Positions 10,685-20,500 of a DNA stretch of 64,000 nucleotides are shown here, piece by piece. Within the stretch, counting starts at the first letter, position 1. Each line of letters begins with the position of its first letter. Location of the stretch: the NCBI GenBank assembly GCA_019694975.1, contig JAIBAY010000002.1, positions 1-64,000 of the forward strand. Reading direction: 5' to 3'. The notes beneath the pieces are model-generated. The model ran no database searches, was not told the DNA's origin, and was given only the letters and a program-made list of their open reading frames with translations. The DNA is from Chitinophagales bacterium (GTDB lineage: Bacteria > Bacteroidota > Bacteroidia > Chitinophagales > UBA10324). Made by a program: the position numbers and the translations under genes.

Positions 10685-11091
10685 ACGGCTGCTCAATCTG
10701 TTTTATCAAAGTTTATGCTCCATAGTCCTGGATTGCAGCAATGTGCTAATTCAAGGAGTACATGAATTACCGCTAATGCTGCATTCATTACTTCAATCAA
10801 TCCATGATTGTCAGCAAGGTTAGCGAGGATATCTATACAATTAATAGCTCATTGAATGCTGAAGAGTTTTGTATTTGGCAGGAAAAGCAGCCCTGACCAT
10901 ATTGCATTTGAGCCCTTTTTGCATGCCTCAGGGTGCCGTCAAAATTTATTGACGAAAAGCCACTCAAACGCCGGACAAATCAGGGAAACTTATCGTTTAC
11001 TCATGATGCTTCAGAAAACCACCGGAGCATACTCCGCAATAATATTTCGAACACTCTCGTTTTCATGATTTTACAGTATCTTTGCCCGCCC
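10685..11091. other. Intergenic region upstream of bamD
   Basis: About 400 bases with no credible gene; the bamD frame is open further upstream (to 10933), but that stretch is not protein-like. The only clear signal is the -7-type box just before bamD. No convincing terminator is seen for the gene ending at 10684. Confidence 0.5.
11077..11084 (+). promoter_or_regulatory. Bacteroidota -7 box of bamD
   Basis: TATCTTTG matches TAnnTTTG exactly and ends 7 nt before the ATG at 11092. No TTTG at the usual -33 distance is evident. If used, the transcript would have a very short leader. Confidence 0.5.
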
Positions 11092-11913
11092 ATGAAAAGC
11101 TGGAAGCACTTATTCTATAGCCTGATAGCTTTCGGACTCATTGCACTAACCGGTTGCAGTGAATACCAGGAAGTACTAAAGACTACTGATCCCAACCTGA
11201 AGCTGCAAAAAGCTAATGAATATTATAATGCCGGCCAGTATTATAAAGCACTCCCTTTGTATGAGGATTTAATCAACCTTTACAAAGGGACCAAGGAGAT
11301 GGAAGATATTTCCTACCATTATGCCTACACACATTTTTACCTGAATGAAAACCTGCTCGCTGCTTATTATTTCAAGAATTTCGCCACAACCTATGCTGCC
11401 AACGAGCATGCGGAGGAATGTCTGTTTATGAATGCGAAATGCTATTACATCCTTTCGCCGGATATTCAACTAGAGCAGTCCTATACGGAAAAAGCTATCG
11501 GTGAGCTGCAGCTTTTTGTCAATCAATATCCATCCGGAAAATATGTGGCGGATGCAAATCAGATGATTGATGACATGCGTCGCAAACTGGATCTGAAAGC
11601 ATTTAAAAGCGCTGAGTTGTATTTTAAGATGGGCCGCTACAACGCATCAGCTGTAGCTTTTAAAAACCTGCTGCATGATTACCCCGACAGCCCTTACCTC
11701 GAACGCGCTATGTTTATGGTTATCAAATCCAATTATTTGTATGCATTGAACAGTGTTCCGGCGAAACAACAGGAACGATACCAGACAACAATTGACAGCT
11801 ACCAACTTTTTGCCGGTAAATACTCCGGCAGTGCCTACCTGCCTGAAGCCAAAGACCTTTACGAATCATCCGCTAAAAACTTAACCAAAATCAAAACTGA
11901 TGAGCAAGAATAA
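11092..11913 (+). CDS. bamD: Outer membrane assembly lipoprotein BamD
   Basis: 273 residues. BamD is the TPR lipoprotein partner of BamA in folding outer-membrane beta-barrels. The start at 11092 gives a lipoprotein signal (KSWKHLF, hydrophobic run, lipobox LTGC with Cys at about residue 20); the open frame continues upstream to 10933 but lacks signal-like sequence. The mature part is helical, with TPR-like repeats (ANEYYNAGQYYKALPLYEDL; AELYFKMGRYNASAVAFKNL; HDYPDSPYLERAMFM), typical of BamD. The 3' end overlaps rpoZ by 14 bases, implying translational coupling. A TATCTTTG box precedes the start. Confidence 0.93.
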   Translation: MKSWKHLFYSLIAFGLIALTGCSEYQEVLKTTDPNLKLQKANEYYNAGQYYKALPLYEDLINLYKGTKEMEDISYHYAYTHFYLNENLLAAYYFKNFATTYAANEHAEECLFMNAKCYYILSPDIQLEQSYTEKAIGELQLFVNQYPSGKYVADANQMIDDMRRKLDLKAFKSAELYFKMGRYNASAVAFKNLLHDYPDSPYLERAMFMVIKSNYLYALNSVPAKQQERYQTTIDSYQLFAGKYSGSAYLPEAKDLYESSAKNLTKIKTDEQE

Positions 11914-12244
11914 ACGCAATGGAAACGGTACCATCTCCCCGGTGATGGAAACCAAGAACCTGTCTGAGATGCAAAAAAAGACCGGTAACCTCTACGAATC
12001 TATCGTCGTTATTGCCAAAAGGGCAAACCAGATTTCTTCACAGCTGAAGGAAGAATTGCACAGCAAACTTGAAGAGTTCGCTACCACAACGGACAATCTG
12101 GAGGAAATTCATGAGAACCGTGAGCAGATTGAGATCTCCAAATATTATGAAAAACTGCCGGATGCCACGTTGATTGCCACGCAGGAATTTATGGAAGACA
12201 AGGTGTACTTCCGTAATCCGGTCAAAGACAAAGGTGTAGCGTGA
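11900..12244 (+). CDS. rpoZ: RNA polymerase omega / Rpb6-like subunit
   Basis: 114 residues, in the position and with the sequence character of the Bacteroidota omega subunit. The core MQKKTGNLYESIVVIAKRAN resembles the omega/Rpb6 helix that clamps the beta-prime C-terminus, followed by charged helices (EELHSKLEEF, ENREQIEISKYYEKLP). It lies between bamD, which it overlaps by 14 bases, and coaBC; this order is common in the phylum. E. coli-type rpoZ is shorter and differs in the C-terminal half, so identification rests on the Bacteroidota form. Confidence 0.85.
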   Translation: MSKNKRNGNGTISPVMETKNLSEMQKKTGNLYESIVVIAKRANQISSQLKEELHSKLEEFATTTDNLEEIHENREQIEISKYYEKLPDATLIATQEFMEDKVYFRNPVKDKGVA

Positions 12245-12391
12245 TTTAACTGACCCCTGCATTGGAGGTCGCGCCTTCTTAAACACAGTTGGCATCTCTC
12301 CTGCAGGCAGGTTGCATGCATCTTCATTAAGCAGCATACCGTGCTCAGCAAAGCCGGTTAATAAAAATTGATTTCAACCTAAACTTTTGCC

Positions 12392-13654
12392 GTGAGCGCA
12401 CTCTCCGGAAAAAAAATTTTGCTTGGCATCACTGGCAGCATTGCCGCATATAAAAGTGCGTTGCTCGTTCGTGAACTCGTCAGGAACGGCGCGGCAGTAA
12501 AAGTGGTGATGACCAGCGAGGCGACTCATTTCATCACACCATTAACCCTTGCCACACTTTCGAAAAACAAGGTCTTAACAGATCTCGTGAGTGAAAAGGA
12601 ATCGCTTTGGAACAATCATGTTGAGCTGGGTCTCTGGGCCGATATGATGGTGATTGCTCCGGCATCCGCCAACACTATTGCTAAATTTGCCACCGGCCTT
12701 TGCGATAACCTTTTAACGGCAGTTTATTTATCCGCCCGTTGTCCGGTGGCCATCGCCCCTGCGATGGATGAAGATATGTGGAAACACGCTGCAACACAAT
12801 CCAATATTTCAAAGCTGTCAGCCTTTGGAAATATTATCATTCCCGTTGCGTCCGGCGAACTAGCCAGCGGCCTCACCGGTCCCGGCCGTATGGCAGAGCC
12901 CGTCCAGATTATTTCAGTACTGGAATCGCATCTTGCCGGCAAACAGCCAGATAACTTAAGCAAGGGATTGTTACAGGGAAGAAAAGCGGTGGTTACTGCC
13001 GGCCCGACGTACGAAGCCATCGATCCGGTAAGGTTCATCGGCAATCACTCATCAGGAAAAATGGGTATTGCCATTGCCGACGCCCTTGCAGCAGAAGGTG
13101 CAGATGTGGAACTTATTCTTGGACCTACGGCTTTCAGGCCAAACCATCCTAAGATAAAGACAACTTTGGTCACCACTGCCACGGAAATGTATGATGAAGC
13201 CAACAGGGCTTTCATCGGATCAGATATCACCATCATGGCTGCAGCCGTCGCCGACTATGCGCCGGAACACACTGCCGGCGAAAAAATCAAGAAGGGCAGC
13301 GATGCCTTTTTGCACCTGACCTTAATTAAAACACCGGATATCCTGCGGTCATTAGGCGAGCGGAAAAAGCCGGGACAACTACTTATCGGATTCGCATTGG
13401 AGACAAACGATGAGATCACACATGCAAAGGAAAAATTACGGAGCAAAAACCTTGATCTGATTATCCTGAATTCGCTGCGTGATGAAGGCGCCGGATTTCA
13501 GCATGACACCAACAGGATTACCATTATCGACAGGCAGGAAAAACTGCATCGGTTTGACTTAAAAACCAAGCGGGAAGTTGCTGCTGATATCATTAAATTT
13601 GTAACAGGGCTGCTGCCTGCAGCAGGACTGGCTGTTGTTGCCGCCAAAGTTTAG
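12392..13654 (+). CDS. coaBC: Bifunctional phosphopantothenoylcysteine decarboxylase / phosphopantothenate-cysteine ligase
   Basis: 420 residues; catalyses two consecutive steps of coenzyme A synthesis. Residues 1-180 are the FMN-dependent CoaC flavoprotein: GITGSIAAYKS near the N-terminus, the catalytic-His segment NHVELGLWADMMVIAP, and PAMDEDMW, where the E. coli enzyme has Asn in PxMNxxMW. In the flap ELASGLTGPGRMAEP, Ser stands where E. coli has the active-site Cys. I believe both variants are usual in Bacteroidota but could not check. Residues 190-420 are CoaB (VTAGPTYEAIDPVRFIGNHSSGKMG; AAAVADYAP; KTPDIL). The start is GTG at 12392, which gives the standard N-terminus (LSGKKILLGITG). 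A 147-base gap separates it from rpoZ. Confidence 0.93.
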   Translation: MSALSGKKILLGITGSIAAYKSALLVRELVRNGAAVKVVMTSEATHFITPLTLATLSKNKVLTDLVSEKESLWNNHVELGLWADMMVIAPASANTIAKFATGLCDNLLTAVYLSARCPVAIAPAMDEDMWKHAATQSNISKLSAFGNIIIPVASGELASGLTGPGRMAEPVQIISVLESHLAGKQPDNLSKGLLQGRKAVVTAGPTYEAIDPVRFIGNHSSGKMGIAIADALAAEGADVELILGPTAFRPNHPKIKTTLVTTATEMYDEANRAFIGSDITIMAAAVADYAPEHTAGEKIKKGSDAFLHLTLIKTPDILRSLGERKKPGQLLIGFALETNDEITHAKEKLRSKNLDLIILNSLRDEGAGFQHDTNRITIIDRQEKLHRFDLKTKREVAADIIKFVTGLLPAAGLAVVAAKV

Positions 13655-13710
13655 TAACTACCGTGCTGCTGCAGTCATTTTAAGCTTCAATGAAGTCAAC
13701 ATCAAACATC

Positions 13711-14610
13711 ATGAGAAAATACCTGTTCGCTTTAGCATTATTATGTTCCGCTTCATTGGCCCATGCGCAGGAATTGAACTGCACTGTCAAGGTAATCACC
13801 GCTCAGCTGCAGACGGCTGATCCTAAAATTTTCCAGACGCTGCAAAAATCTGTCACCGAATTCATGAACAACCGGAAATGGTCGAATGATAACTTCACCG
13901 CGGCGGAAAGAATAGAGTGCAGCATATTAATCAACATCACGCAGGAAATATCATCGGATAAATTCGGTGCACAGATTTCCATTCAAAGCAACCGTCCCGT
14001 CTTCAGTGCCGGATACAATTCCACGCTGTTAAAATGGGTGGATAAGGATTTTCAGATTCAGTACACGGAATATCAGCCGCTGGAGTTTAATGATAACAAT
14101 TATATCTCCAACCTTACTTCCGTTCTTGCCTATTATGCTTATACCATCATCGGATTTGATTATGATTCCTTCTCTCCTTCCGGCGGAACTCCGTTCTATC
14201 AAAAAGCGCTCAGCATCGTCAATGCAGCGCAATCAAGTGCTGAACCGGGCTGGAAATCATATGAGTCACTCCGCAACAGGTATTGGCTGATCACCAACCT
14301 GCTCGATACAAAGTTCTCCGACGTAAGAACTGTTTTATATAAGTATCACCGCGAAGGGCTTGATAAGATGTATGAAAACACCGACCAGGGACGCAAAGCC
14401 ATTAACGATTGCCTCAGCCTTTTAAGCAAGACCAATGAAAACGCTCCCAACTCTATGATTATGCTGGTGCTGTTACAGGGCAAGTCAGATGAACTGGTAA
14501 ATATCTATTCCAAGGCAACACCACAGGAAAAAGCGAATGCGGTGCAGATTCTGTCAAAACTGGATGCTTCCAATGCAACGAAGTACCAGTCCATTATGAA
14601 ATCGAACTGA
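13711..14610 (+). CDS. porD: DUF4835 family protein, PorD-type T9SS-associated periplasmic protein
   Basis: 299 residues from ATG 13711, which gives a clean signal peptide (MRKYLFALALLCSASLAHA, then QELNC); an ATG seven codons upstream is less suitable. The family begins with QELNCxVxV, followed by FQTLQKSVTEFMNNRKW, IECSILINI, FGAQISIQSNRPVF and YYAYTIIGFDYDSFSPSGGTPF, all present. Reference annotations label DUF4835 proteins PorD, a type IX secretion protein; the biochemical role is poorly defined. It sits in the conserved coaBC-recN interval, and its presence agrees with the several T9SS cargo genes in the window. The gene symbol follows family labelling only. Confidence 0.8.
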   Translation: MRKYLFALALLCSASLAHAQELNCTVKVITAQLQTADPKIFQTLQKSVTEFMNNRKWSNDNFTAAERIECSILINITQEISSDKFGAQISIQSNRPVFSAGYNSTLLKWVDKDFQIQYTEYQPLEFNDNNYISNLTSVLAYYAYTIIGFDYDSFSPSGGTPFYQKALSIVNAAQSSAEPGWKSYESLRNRYWLITNLLDTKFSDVRTVLYKYHREGLDKMYENTDQGRKAINDCLSLLSKTNENAPNSMIMLVLLQGKSDELVNIYSKATPQEKANAVQILSKLDASNATKYQSIMKSN

Positions 14611-14761
14611 CGAAGGAATCAATTACCGTTATCCGTCAATTCCTGCCATAAGATTATTAAAGCAGTCACGAAATATCAGGAATAGATTATATCAGACTGA
14701 AGTTGCTTTCACCCTGTGGAAAAGTAGCAGCTCAAAACAGTAAACTTCTGTGGTATCACTT

Positions 14762-14769
14762 TAACTTTG
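14762..14769 (+). promoter_or_regulatory. -7 box of recN, possible leaderless promoter
   Basis: TAACTTTG matches TAnnTTTG and ends 4 nt before the recN ATG at 14774. A start site 5-6 nt past the box would coincide with the start codon. No -33 TTTG is apparent. Confidence 0.5.
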
Positions 14770-14773
14770 ATTT

Positions 14774-16432
14774 ATGCTTCAAAAATTATCGATCCGCAAT
14801 TATGCCATCATCGAACAACTGGAGCTTGTTTTTTCCGGCAAACTCACAGTGATAACAGGTGAAACAGGTGCAGGCAAATCAATCGCCATTGAAGCGTTGT
14901 CCCTTGTGTTAGGTGAACGTGCCGATGCATCCGTCTTATTTGACAAAGAAAAAAAGTGCGTGGTGGAAGCCACATTTGAATCACTGCCGGAGGGATTAGT
15001 TGACTTTTTTCGTCAGCATGACCTTGATTTTGAAGACACCCTCATTCTCCGGAGAGAAGTGCTTACGGCAGGCAAATCACGTGCATTCATCAATGATACA
15101 CCGGTAAACCTGTCGGTGATGCGATCATTGGGTGATCAGCTCGTAGATATGCATAATCAGCATGAATCACAGGAGTTAAGCTCCACACAATTCCAGATCA
15201 CGCTGCTGGATTCAATGGCAAAGCAGGAAGCAGAGGTGATGCGATACCGCATACGTTTTCATGCTTGCCAGGAAGATCTGAAAAAAAGCAGGCAACTCAG
15301 GGATCAGCACCTGCGCGAAACGCAGGAACTGGATTACCTCTCCTTTCAGTTGCAGGAACTCACCGCTGCATCGCTGAAGGATGGTGAGCAGGAAACATCA
15401 GAACAGGAGCTGCAGCAACTCGAACATGCTGAAGATATCAGGAAACTGCTTTCCGGCGCATTCAATTTACTGGATGAAGATGAACAGGCTATAAAATACA
15501 GGCTGAAGGAAGTTATCAGCCTCTTAAATCAGGCGAAGAAGTATTTCCCGCAGGCAGCATCACTGGCCGGCAGGCTGGAGAGTTGCCGCATTGAGCTGGA
15601 TGATATTGCCGGTGAAATTGAAAATATACAGTCCACGCTGCAGCTTGATCCTGAACGGCTGGAAGAAATCAATCAGCGGTTGAATGTAATATACCGGCTG
15701 GAAAAAAAACACGGGTTGAATTCAGTAGCGGAACTTTTGCAACTCGCAGGTGAACTGGAGGCGAAAATTCAATCCATCAGTATCCATACAGGTGAACTGG
15801 AACAACTGGAGAAAAAGACGGCAGCTGACAGTATTGAACTGGTGGCCATTGCGCAAAAAATTTCGCGGGAAAGAAACAAACAGGTTCCCGTGGTACTGCA
15901 AACAGTGAACAAGATGCTCAAAAGTGTAGGTATGCCGCATGCTGCAATCAGCATTGAACATGAGCCCTTGCCTGCAGCATCACTGAACAGCAATGGCATG
16001 GATCATTTCCGTTTTCTTTTTGCATCCAATAAAGGCAGTGAGTTCCAGGAGATAAGAAAGATCGCGTCAGGTGGTGAGTTGTCACGGCTGATGCTCTGTA
16101 TCAAGTCGCTGATTGCGGCATCTGCTGATCTTCCCACTCTTATCTTTGATGAGATTGATACCGGCATTTCCGGTGAAACTGCGATGAAGGTATCTGCCAT
16201 CTTAAAGCAGCTTTCAGCGCATCACCAGGTTATCTGCATCACGCACCTTCCTCAGATTGCTGCTAAGGGTGACCTTCATTACTTTGTGTATAAGGAAACT
16301 TCTCAGTCACGCACCTTTACCCGCATCCGTACGCTCGACCGGCAGGAAAAGATTAAAGCCATCGCGCAAATGATCAGCGGTGAAAAAGTCACACCGGCAG
16401 CATTAGAGAGCGCACGTGAACTGCTGAATTGA
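14774..16432 (+). CDS. recN: DNA repair protein RecN
   Basis: 552 residues, full family length. SMC-like ATPase acting in double-strand-break repair. The Walker A motif GETGAGKS lies at about residue 30, followed by the RecN-typical ALSLVLGERAD and LRREVLTAGKSRAFINDTPV. A long central coiled coil (about 150-370) is rich in Gln, Glu and Leu. The C-terminal head has the ABC signature ASGGELSRLML, Walker B LPTLIFDEIDTGISG and the switch segment VICITHLPQIAA. It starts 163 bases after porD with its own -7 box, so it may be transcribed independently. Confidence 0.96.
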   Translation: MLQKLSIRNYAIIEQLELVFSGKLTVITGETGAGKSIAIEALSLVLGERADASVLFDKEKKCVVEATFESLPEGLVDFFRQHDLDFEDTLILRREVLTAGKSRAFINDTPVNLSVMRSLGDQLVDMHNQHESQELSSTQFQITLLDSMAKQEAEVMRYRIRFHACQEDLKKSRQLRDQHLRETQELDYLSFQLQELTAASLKDGEQETSEQELQQLEHAEDIRKLLSGAFNLLDEDEQAIKYRLKEVISLLNQAKKYFPQAASLAGRLESCRIELDDIAGEIENIQSTLQLDPERLEEINQRLNVIYRLEKKHGLNSVAELLQLAGELEAKIQSISIHTGELEQLEKKTAADSIELVAIAQKISRERNKQVPVVLQTVNKMLKSVGMPHAAISIEHEPLPAASLNSNGMDHFRFLFASNKGSEFQEIRKIASGGELSRLMLCIKSLIAASADLPTLIFDEIDTGISGETAMKVSAILKQLSAHHQVICITHLPQIAAKGDLHYFVYKETSQSRTFTRIRTLDRQEKIKAIAQMISGEKVTPAALESARELLN

Positions 16433-16525
16433 TGACAACTGTGCTGCGCGAATGATCACCTTTTTGATGACCTTATTCTGTGGGCAATTTTACAGGCTCA
16501 TCCCGTCAAATTCCAAATTGATAAT

Positions 16526-16533
16526 TACATTTG
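16526..16533 (+). promoter_or_regulatory. -7 box of fabI
   Basis: TACATTTG matches TAnnTTTG and ends 15 nt before the ATG at 16549. It overlaps the in-frame TTG at 16531, which argues against that TTG as the start. Confidence 0.5.
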
Positions 16534-16548
16534 TCAAAACGAGCTACA

Positions 16549-17370
16549 ATGGCCCATAACCTATTGAAAGGAAAGAAAGGACTCATCTTCGGTGCACTGG
16601 ACGAAAGTTCCATTGCCTGGAAAGTTGCCATGCGCTGTCATGATGAAGGCGCAACACTTACGCTATCCAATGCACCGATTGCGATGCGAATGGGGAAAAT
16701 AGCAGAACTGGCCGCTGCGGTGAAAGCGGAAATTATCCCGGCTGATGCTACCAGTGAGGAAGATCTCAATAAACTGGTGCAACGCATGATGGAGATTCAT
16801 GGCGGGCCTGTTGATTTTGTGCTGCACTCCATTGGCATGTCACCCAATGTGAGGAAAAACAAACATTATACGGAGCTTAACCATGAATTCATGCTGAAGA
16901 CAATGGATATCTCCGCATTGTCGCTGCATAAGATTATGCAGAGCTTTTATCAGATGGATGCACTGAATGAAAACGCCTCCGTGCTGGCATTAAGTTATAT
17001 CGCAGCACAGCGTGTCTTTCCTAATTATAATGATATGGCTGATGCGAAAGCATTGCTGGAATCAGTGGCAAGAAGCTGGGGCTACCACTATGGCATGAAG
17101 AAAAAGGTGCGCGTGAATACCATCTCACAGTCTCCTACATATACTACTGCTGGTTCAGGTGTTGCTGGTTTTGATATCTTTTTCAACTATGCCGAAGCTA
17201 TGTCACCATTGGGTAATGCCACTGCCGATGAATGTGCCGACTACTGCGTTACCATGTTTTCTGATCTTACGAAAAAAGTCACGATGCAGAATCTCTTTCA
17301 CGATGGTGGTTATTCCTATACCGGCGTAAGTGAAAAGATGATGGAGCTGTTTAGGAATAAGGAAGGATAG
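16549..17370 (+). CDS. fabI: Enoyl-[acyl-carrier-protein] reductase (NADH)
   Basis: 273 residues; reduces the trans-2-enoyl-ACP double bond in the last step of each fatty-acid elongation cycle. It is an SDR of the FabI branch: cofactor-binding N-terminus LLKGKKGLIFGALDESSIAWKVA, the VLHSIGMSP strand, and the catalytic Tyr-x6-Lys in YNDMADAK. The longer frame from TTG 16531 is rejected because the -7 box overlaps it and homologues begin MAxNLLKGK. It is the last gene of the housekeeping run and is followed by a strong terminator hairpin at 17444. Confidence 0.95.
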   Translation: MAHNLLKGKKGLIFGALDESSIAWKVAMRCHDEGATLTLSNAPIAMRMGKIAELAAAVKAEIIPADATSEEDLNKLVQRMMEIHGGPVDFVLHSIGMSPNVRKNKHYTELNHEFMLKTMDISALSLHKIMQSFYQMDALNENASVLALSYIAAQRVFPNYNDMADAKALLESVARSWGYHYGMKKKVRVNTISQSPTYTTAGSGVAGFDIFFNYAEAMSPLGNATADECADYCVTMFSDLTKKVTMQNLFHDGGYSYTGVSEKMMELFRNKEG

Positions 17371-17394
17371 TTGAATGGTGAGGGGTCAATAGTC

Positions 17395-17440
17395 CTCACT
17401 CACTATTCACTATTCACTTTTCACTATTCACTACTCACTA
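17395..17440. repeat. Short tandem TCACTATTCAC-type low-complexity repeat
   Basis: Several imperfect copies of CTATTCACTATTCA/CTTTTCA/CTACTCA follow one another between fabI and its terminator. No coding potential or pairing partner was seen. Confidence 0.7.
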
Positions 17441-17443
17441 CTT

Positions 17444-17486
17444 AAAAAGAAACGGTGATGGAATCAAGCCATCACCGTTTCTTTTT
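17444..17486. terminator. Strong bidirectional terminator between fabI and the propeller gene
   Basis: The arm AAAAAGAAACGGTGATGG (17444-17461) is perfectly complementary to 17469-17486 across a 7-nt loop, an 18-bp stem. It ends in T5 on the plus strand and, by symmetry, in T5 on the minus strand, so it can serve both converging genes. Confidence 0.9.
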
Positions 17487-17584
17487 GCATGCTGAGCTTG
17501 CTAATGTAGCAATCGTTTGAAAATTCCCGCATACTGTCAACGCATCATTTGCACGGTTAATTTAGTGCATGACAGGACGCTATG

Positions 17585-20500
17585 TTATTTCACAATTTCA
17601 ATTTTCTGTACCTCCGTTTCTTCACCGCGTTTTACCTTTACAAAGTACATTCCGGGTAACAGCGTTCCACCATCCACCTCAAATTCAACATGACCGGTTT
17701 GTGCCACGCGACCAGACTTCCATACCTCGCGGCCGGTTATGTCAAAGACGCTGATTTCATAATTATCATCACAGTAGAATGAAACAGTAAAGTTGCTTTG
17801 CGACGGGTTCGGATAAACGCGCATGCCTTGATCGGCGAACAAATCAACACCATCCTTGCAGGTGATATTCACGATGCACTCCTTCGAAATCTTATTGCAA
17901 CCGCCGGGATTGGTTGTTTTAACGGTATAACTTCCTGCTGCAGAAGCAGTATACGTGCTGTTGGTAGCCCCGCCGATATTGCTTCCATTGAGCTGCCATT
18001 TATAAGTATAACCATCTCCCGTTTTCGCAGTGAGCACCACTGTTTGCCCCTGGCAAATATTTACAGGGGAATTATTGGTGATTTTAGAAATTGGTGAAGG
18101 ATTTACAGTAACCACCACAGGAGCGGAAAGAGTAGAGCAACCGTTCGCTGTAACAACGAGTGTATAGCTGCCTCCTGTTTTTGCAGTATAGTTTTTCTTG
18201 GTCGCACCTGCAATATCCACCGTATTCAGTTCCCATTGATAGGTCAAGCCATCTCCGGTATTGGCATTCAGCTTCACCTTGGATCCGTCACAGAATGTGG
18301 TTGCGCCGGCCGGAGTTATTACGGAAACAGGGCCGGCTCCGGCTGTGGTCGAAATGGGCGATGAAGTACCACTGCATGCATTGACATCTGTAACAGTCAC
18401 GGAAAAGCTACCGCTGCTGCTGACAAAAATACTTTGCGTGGTGGCACCATTGCTCCACAAATAAGAAGCAAATCCCGCAGGCGCCGAAAGCGTCACACCG
18501 CCATTGCAAAAAGTGGTGGGGCCGTCAGGCGTGATTACTGGAGTAATTACATTGCAGGGTGCAGCCTGGCTGCCGGTTAATGCCGGTATCAGATATGCAG
18601 TGTAGTCGGATGTTCCATTGTATTCCAGCACTGCGAAATAATAAGCGTGATTGGGAAGCAGGTCGGTTACTGTTACGCTGCTGCCTGTTCCATCATAAAC
18701 TGCATAGCATGCATTCCCGAGATTAGAACCGGTTTTAAACGCAGCACTGGCATTATACGATTGTCCGTTCATGGGCAGATTGTTTACGCCACTCCCTTCT
18801 TTAACAACCACTATTCTTCTTTCACCTGTTCCGGCTGTGAAGTTTGCCTGAATAGATGTTGGTGTGATATTCGAAAACTGCAAGGCAGCGCTTTGCGTAA
18901 GCGGAGCTAATGTAGAAGCAGCAAAGTAAGGGCTTGTACTTGCACTATTGTAGGTAAGATCCCAGGTTCCTCCGGCAAGCAACCGGTTATTGCCGGTTTG
19001 AATACACCACGCACTACCGTTTTTGGGTTGAGGATCATAATCCAAAAGGTTTGAAGAAGTAATGTCAATAGATGCAATATTCCCACGATCCGAACCATTA
19101 ATATTCATTGTTGAAGTATTAGCACTGAAAAAAAGTGTATTGCCCCAAAGTGCTATGTCATATACACCCTGGTAAGCAGGGAGAATTACAGGATGCAGGG
19201 AAGTAAGAGTTCCGCTTGCCAGATCGAAAGCCGCAATGGAACTTCTCGCCTGGCTGGAAATATTTTCGAAATTACCACTCACGAATAATGTAGACGCATT
19301 TGCCGCAAGTGACCAGCAATAAGAATCAGGACTTGGGTTCCAGTTGTTCAGGTTGCCGTTTGTATTATTCACCTTTGCCAGATAATTTCTTGAACTGCCT
19401 TTCACGGTAGTGAAATATCCGGCCAGGTAAACATCACTCCCAATAGTAAGAATATCTTCCACAGTACTATTTGGATTGGGTTGCCAGTTAGTGACTGAGC
19501 CGTTACCAATAGTGGAAACTGCAGCCGCATAATTCCTGCTTTGTGACTTGATCGAAGTGAAGTATCCGCCCACATAAAGGGTAGTGCCACTCATTGCGGC
19601 AGCCCAGACATAGCTGTTGCAGTCAGCATTCCAGGATGTTGCCGTTCCATCTGATGCATTTAATGCAGCAAGATAGAGCCTGCTTTGCCCGCCGATATTA
19701 CTGAATTCACCGCCTGCATACACTGTGCTGCCGGACGATGCCAATACATTGACATTTCCATTTGCATTCGGATCAAATGCTGTGACTATTCCAGATGTGG
19801 CGTCTATTGCTGCAATTCTGTTTCTTGTCACAGATCCCATTAATGTAAAGTCACCGGCAAAAATCAGGTCGTTGTCATCACCCAGCATGTCATACACGAA
19901 GCCATTGGGAGCATAATCCATATCGGAGAGCTGAAAATTGCTCAGGTCATACGCAGCCAGATTTTTCCTGGGAATGTAAGAGCTTGTATTCCAGTCATAA
20001 AAATTGTTGAAGTAACCGCCGACTACCAGTTTTCCATCGGCTACTGCCAAAGCTGTTACCGGTTGATCAGGATACTGATGGAGTGAATGCGACAGCTCGC
20101 CTGTCTGATCATCTAAGGAAATCAGGTAATAATCATAATAAAGACTATCATAGTAATAGAAATATCCGCCTGCAAAAACATCGGTGCCATGATGCAGGAT
20201 TTTACCGATGTAACTCACACTGTAAAATGATGGAACCGGATTCCAGGCTGTGAGTTGATTGTTGCTGAGATCAAAGCATGCCAGGTGATTTTTGCTGATC
20301 AGATGATCATAAGCGAATATGCCACCGGCAACAACAGTGCTGCCATTGACCGAAATGGCACTTACCGCATCACTCAGGTTTCCCTTCCAGGTAGTATCAA
20401 TAAGGCCGGTGGAAAGATTGATGCGTGAAAGGTAATTGGTACTCACTCCCTGCAGTTCTGTAAAATAACCACCGACATACAGGTTATTTCCGGCTAAGCT

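Noticed and set aside
16531-16548. TTG start for fabI six codons upstream
   Set aside because: It overlaps the TACATTTG box, and the ATG at 16549 gives the normal family N-terminus.
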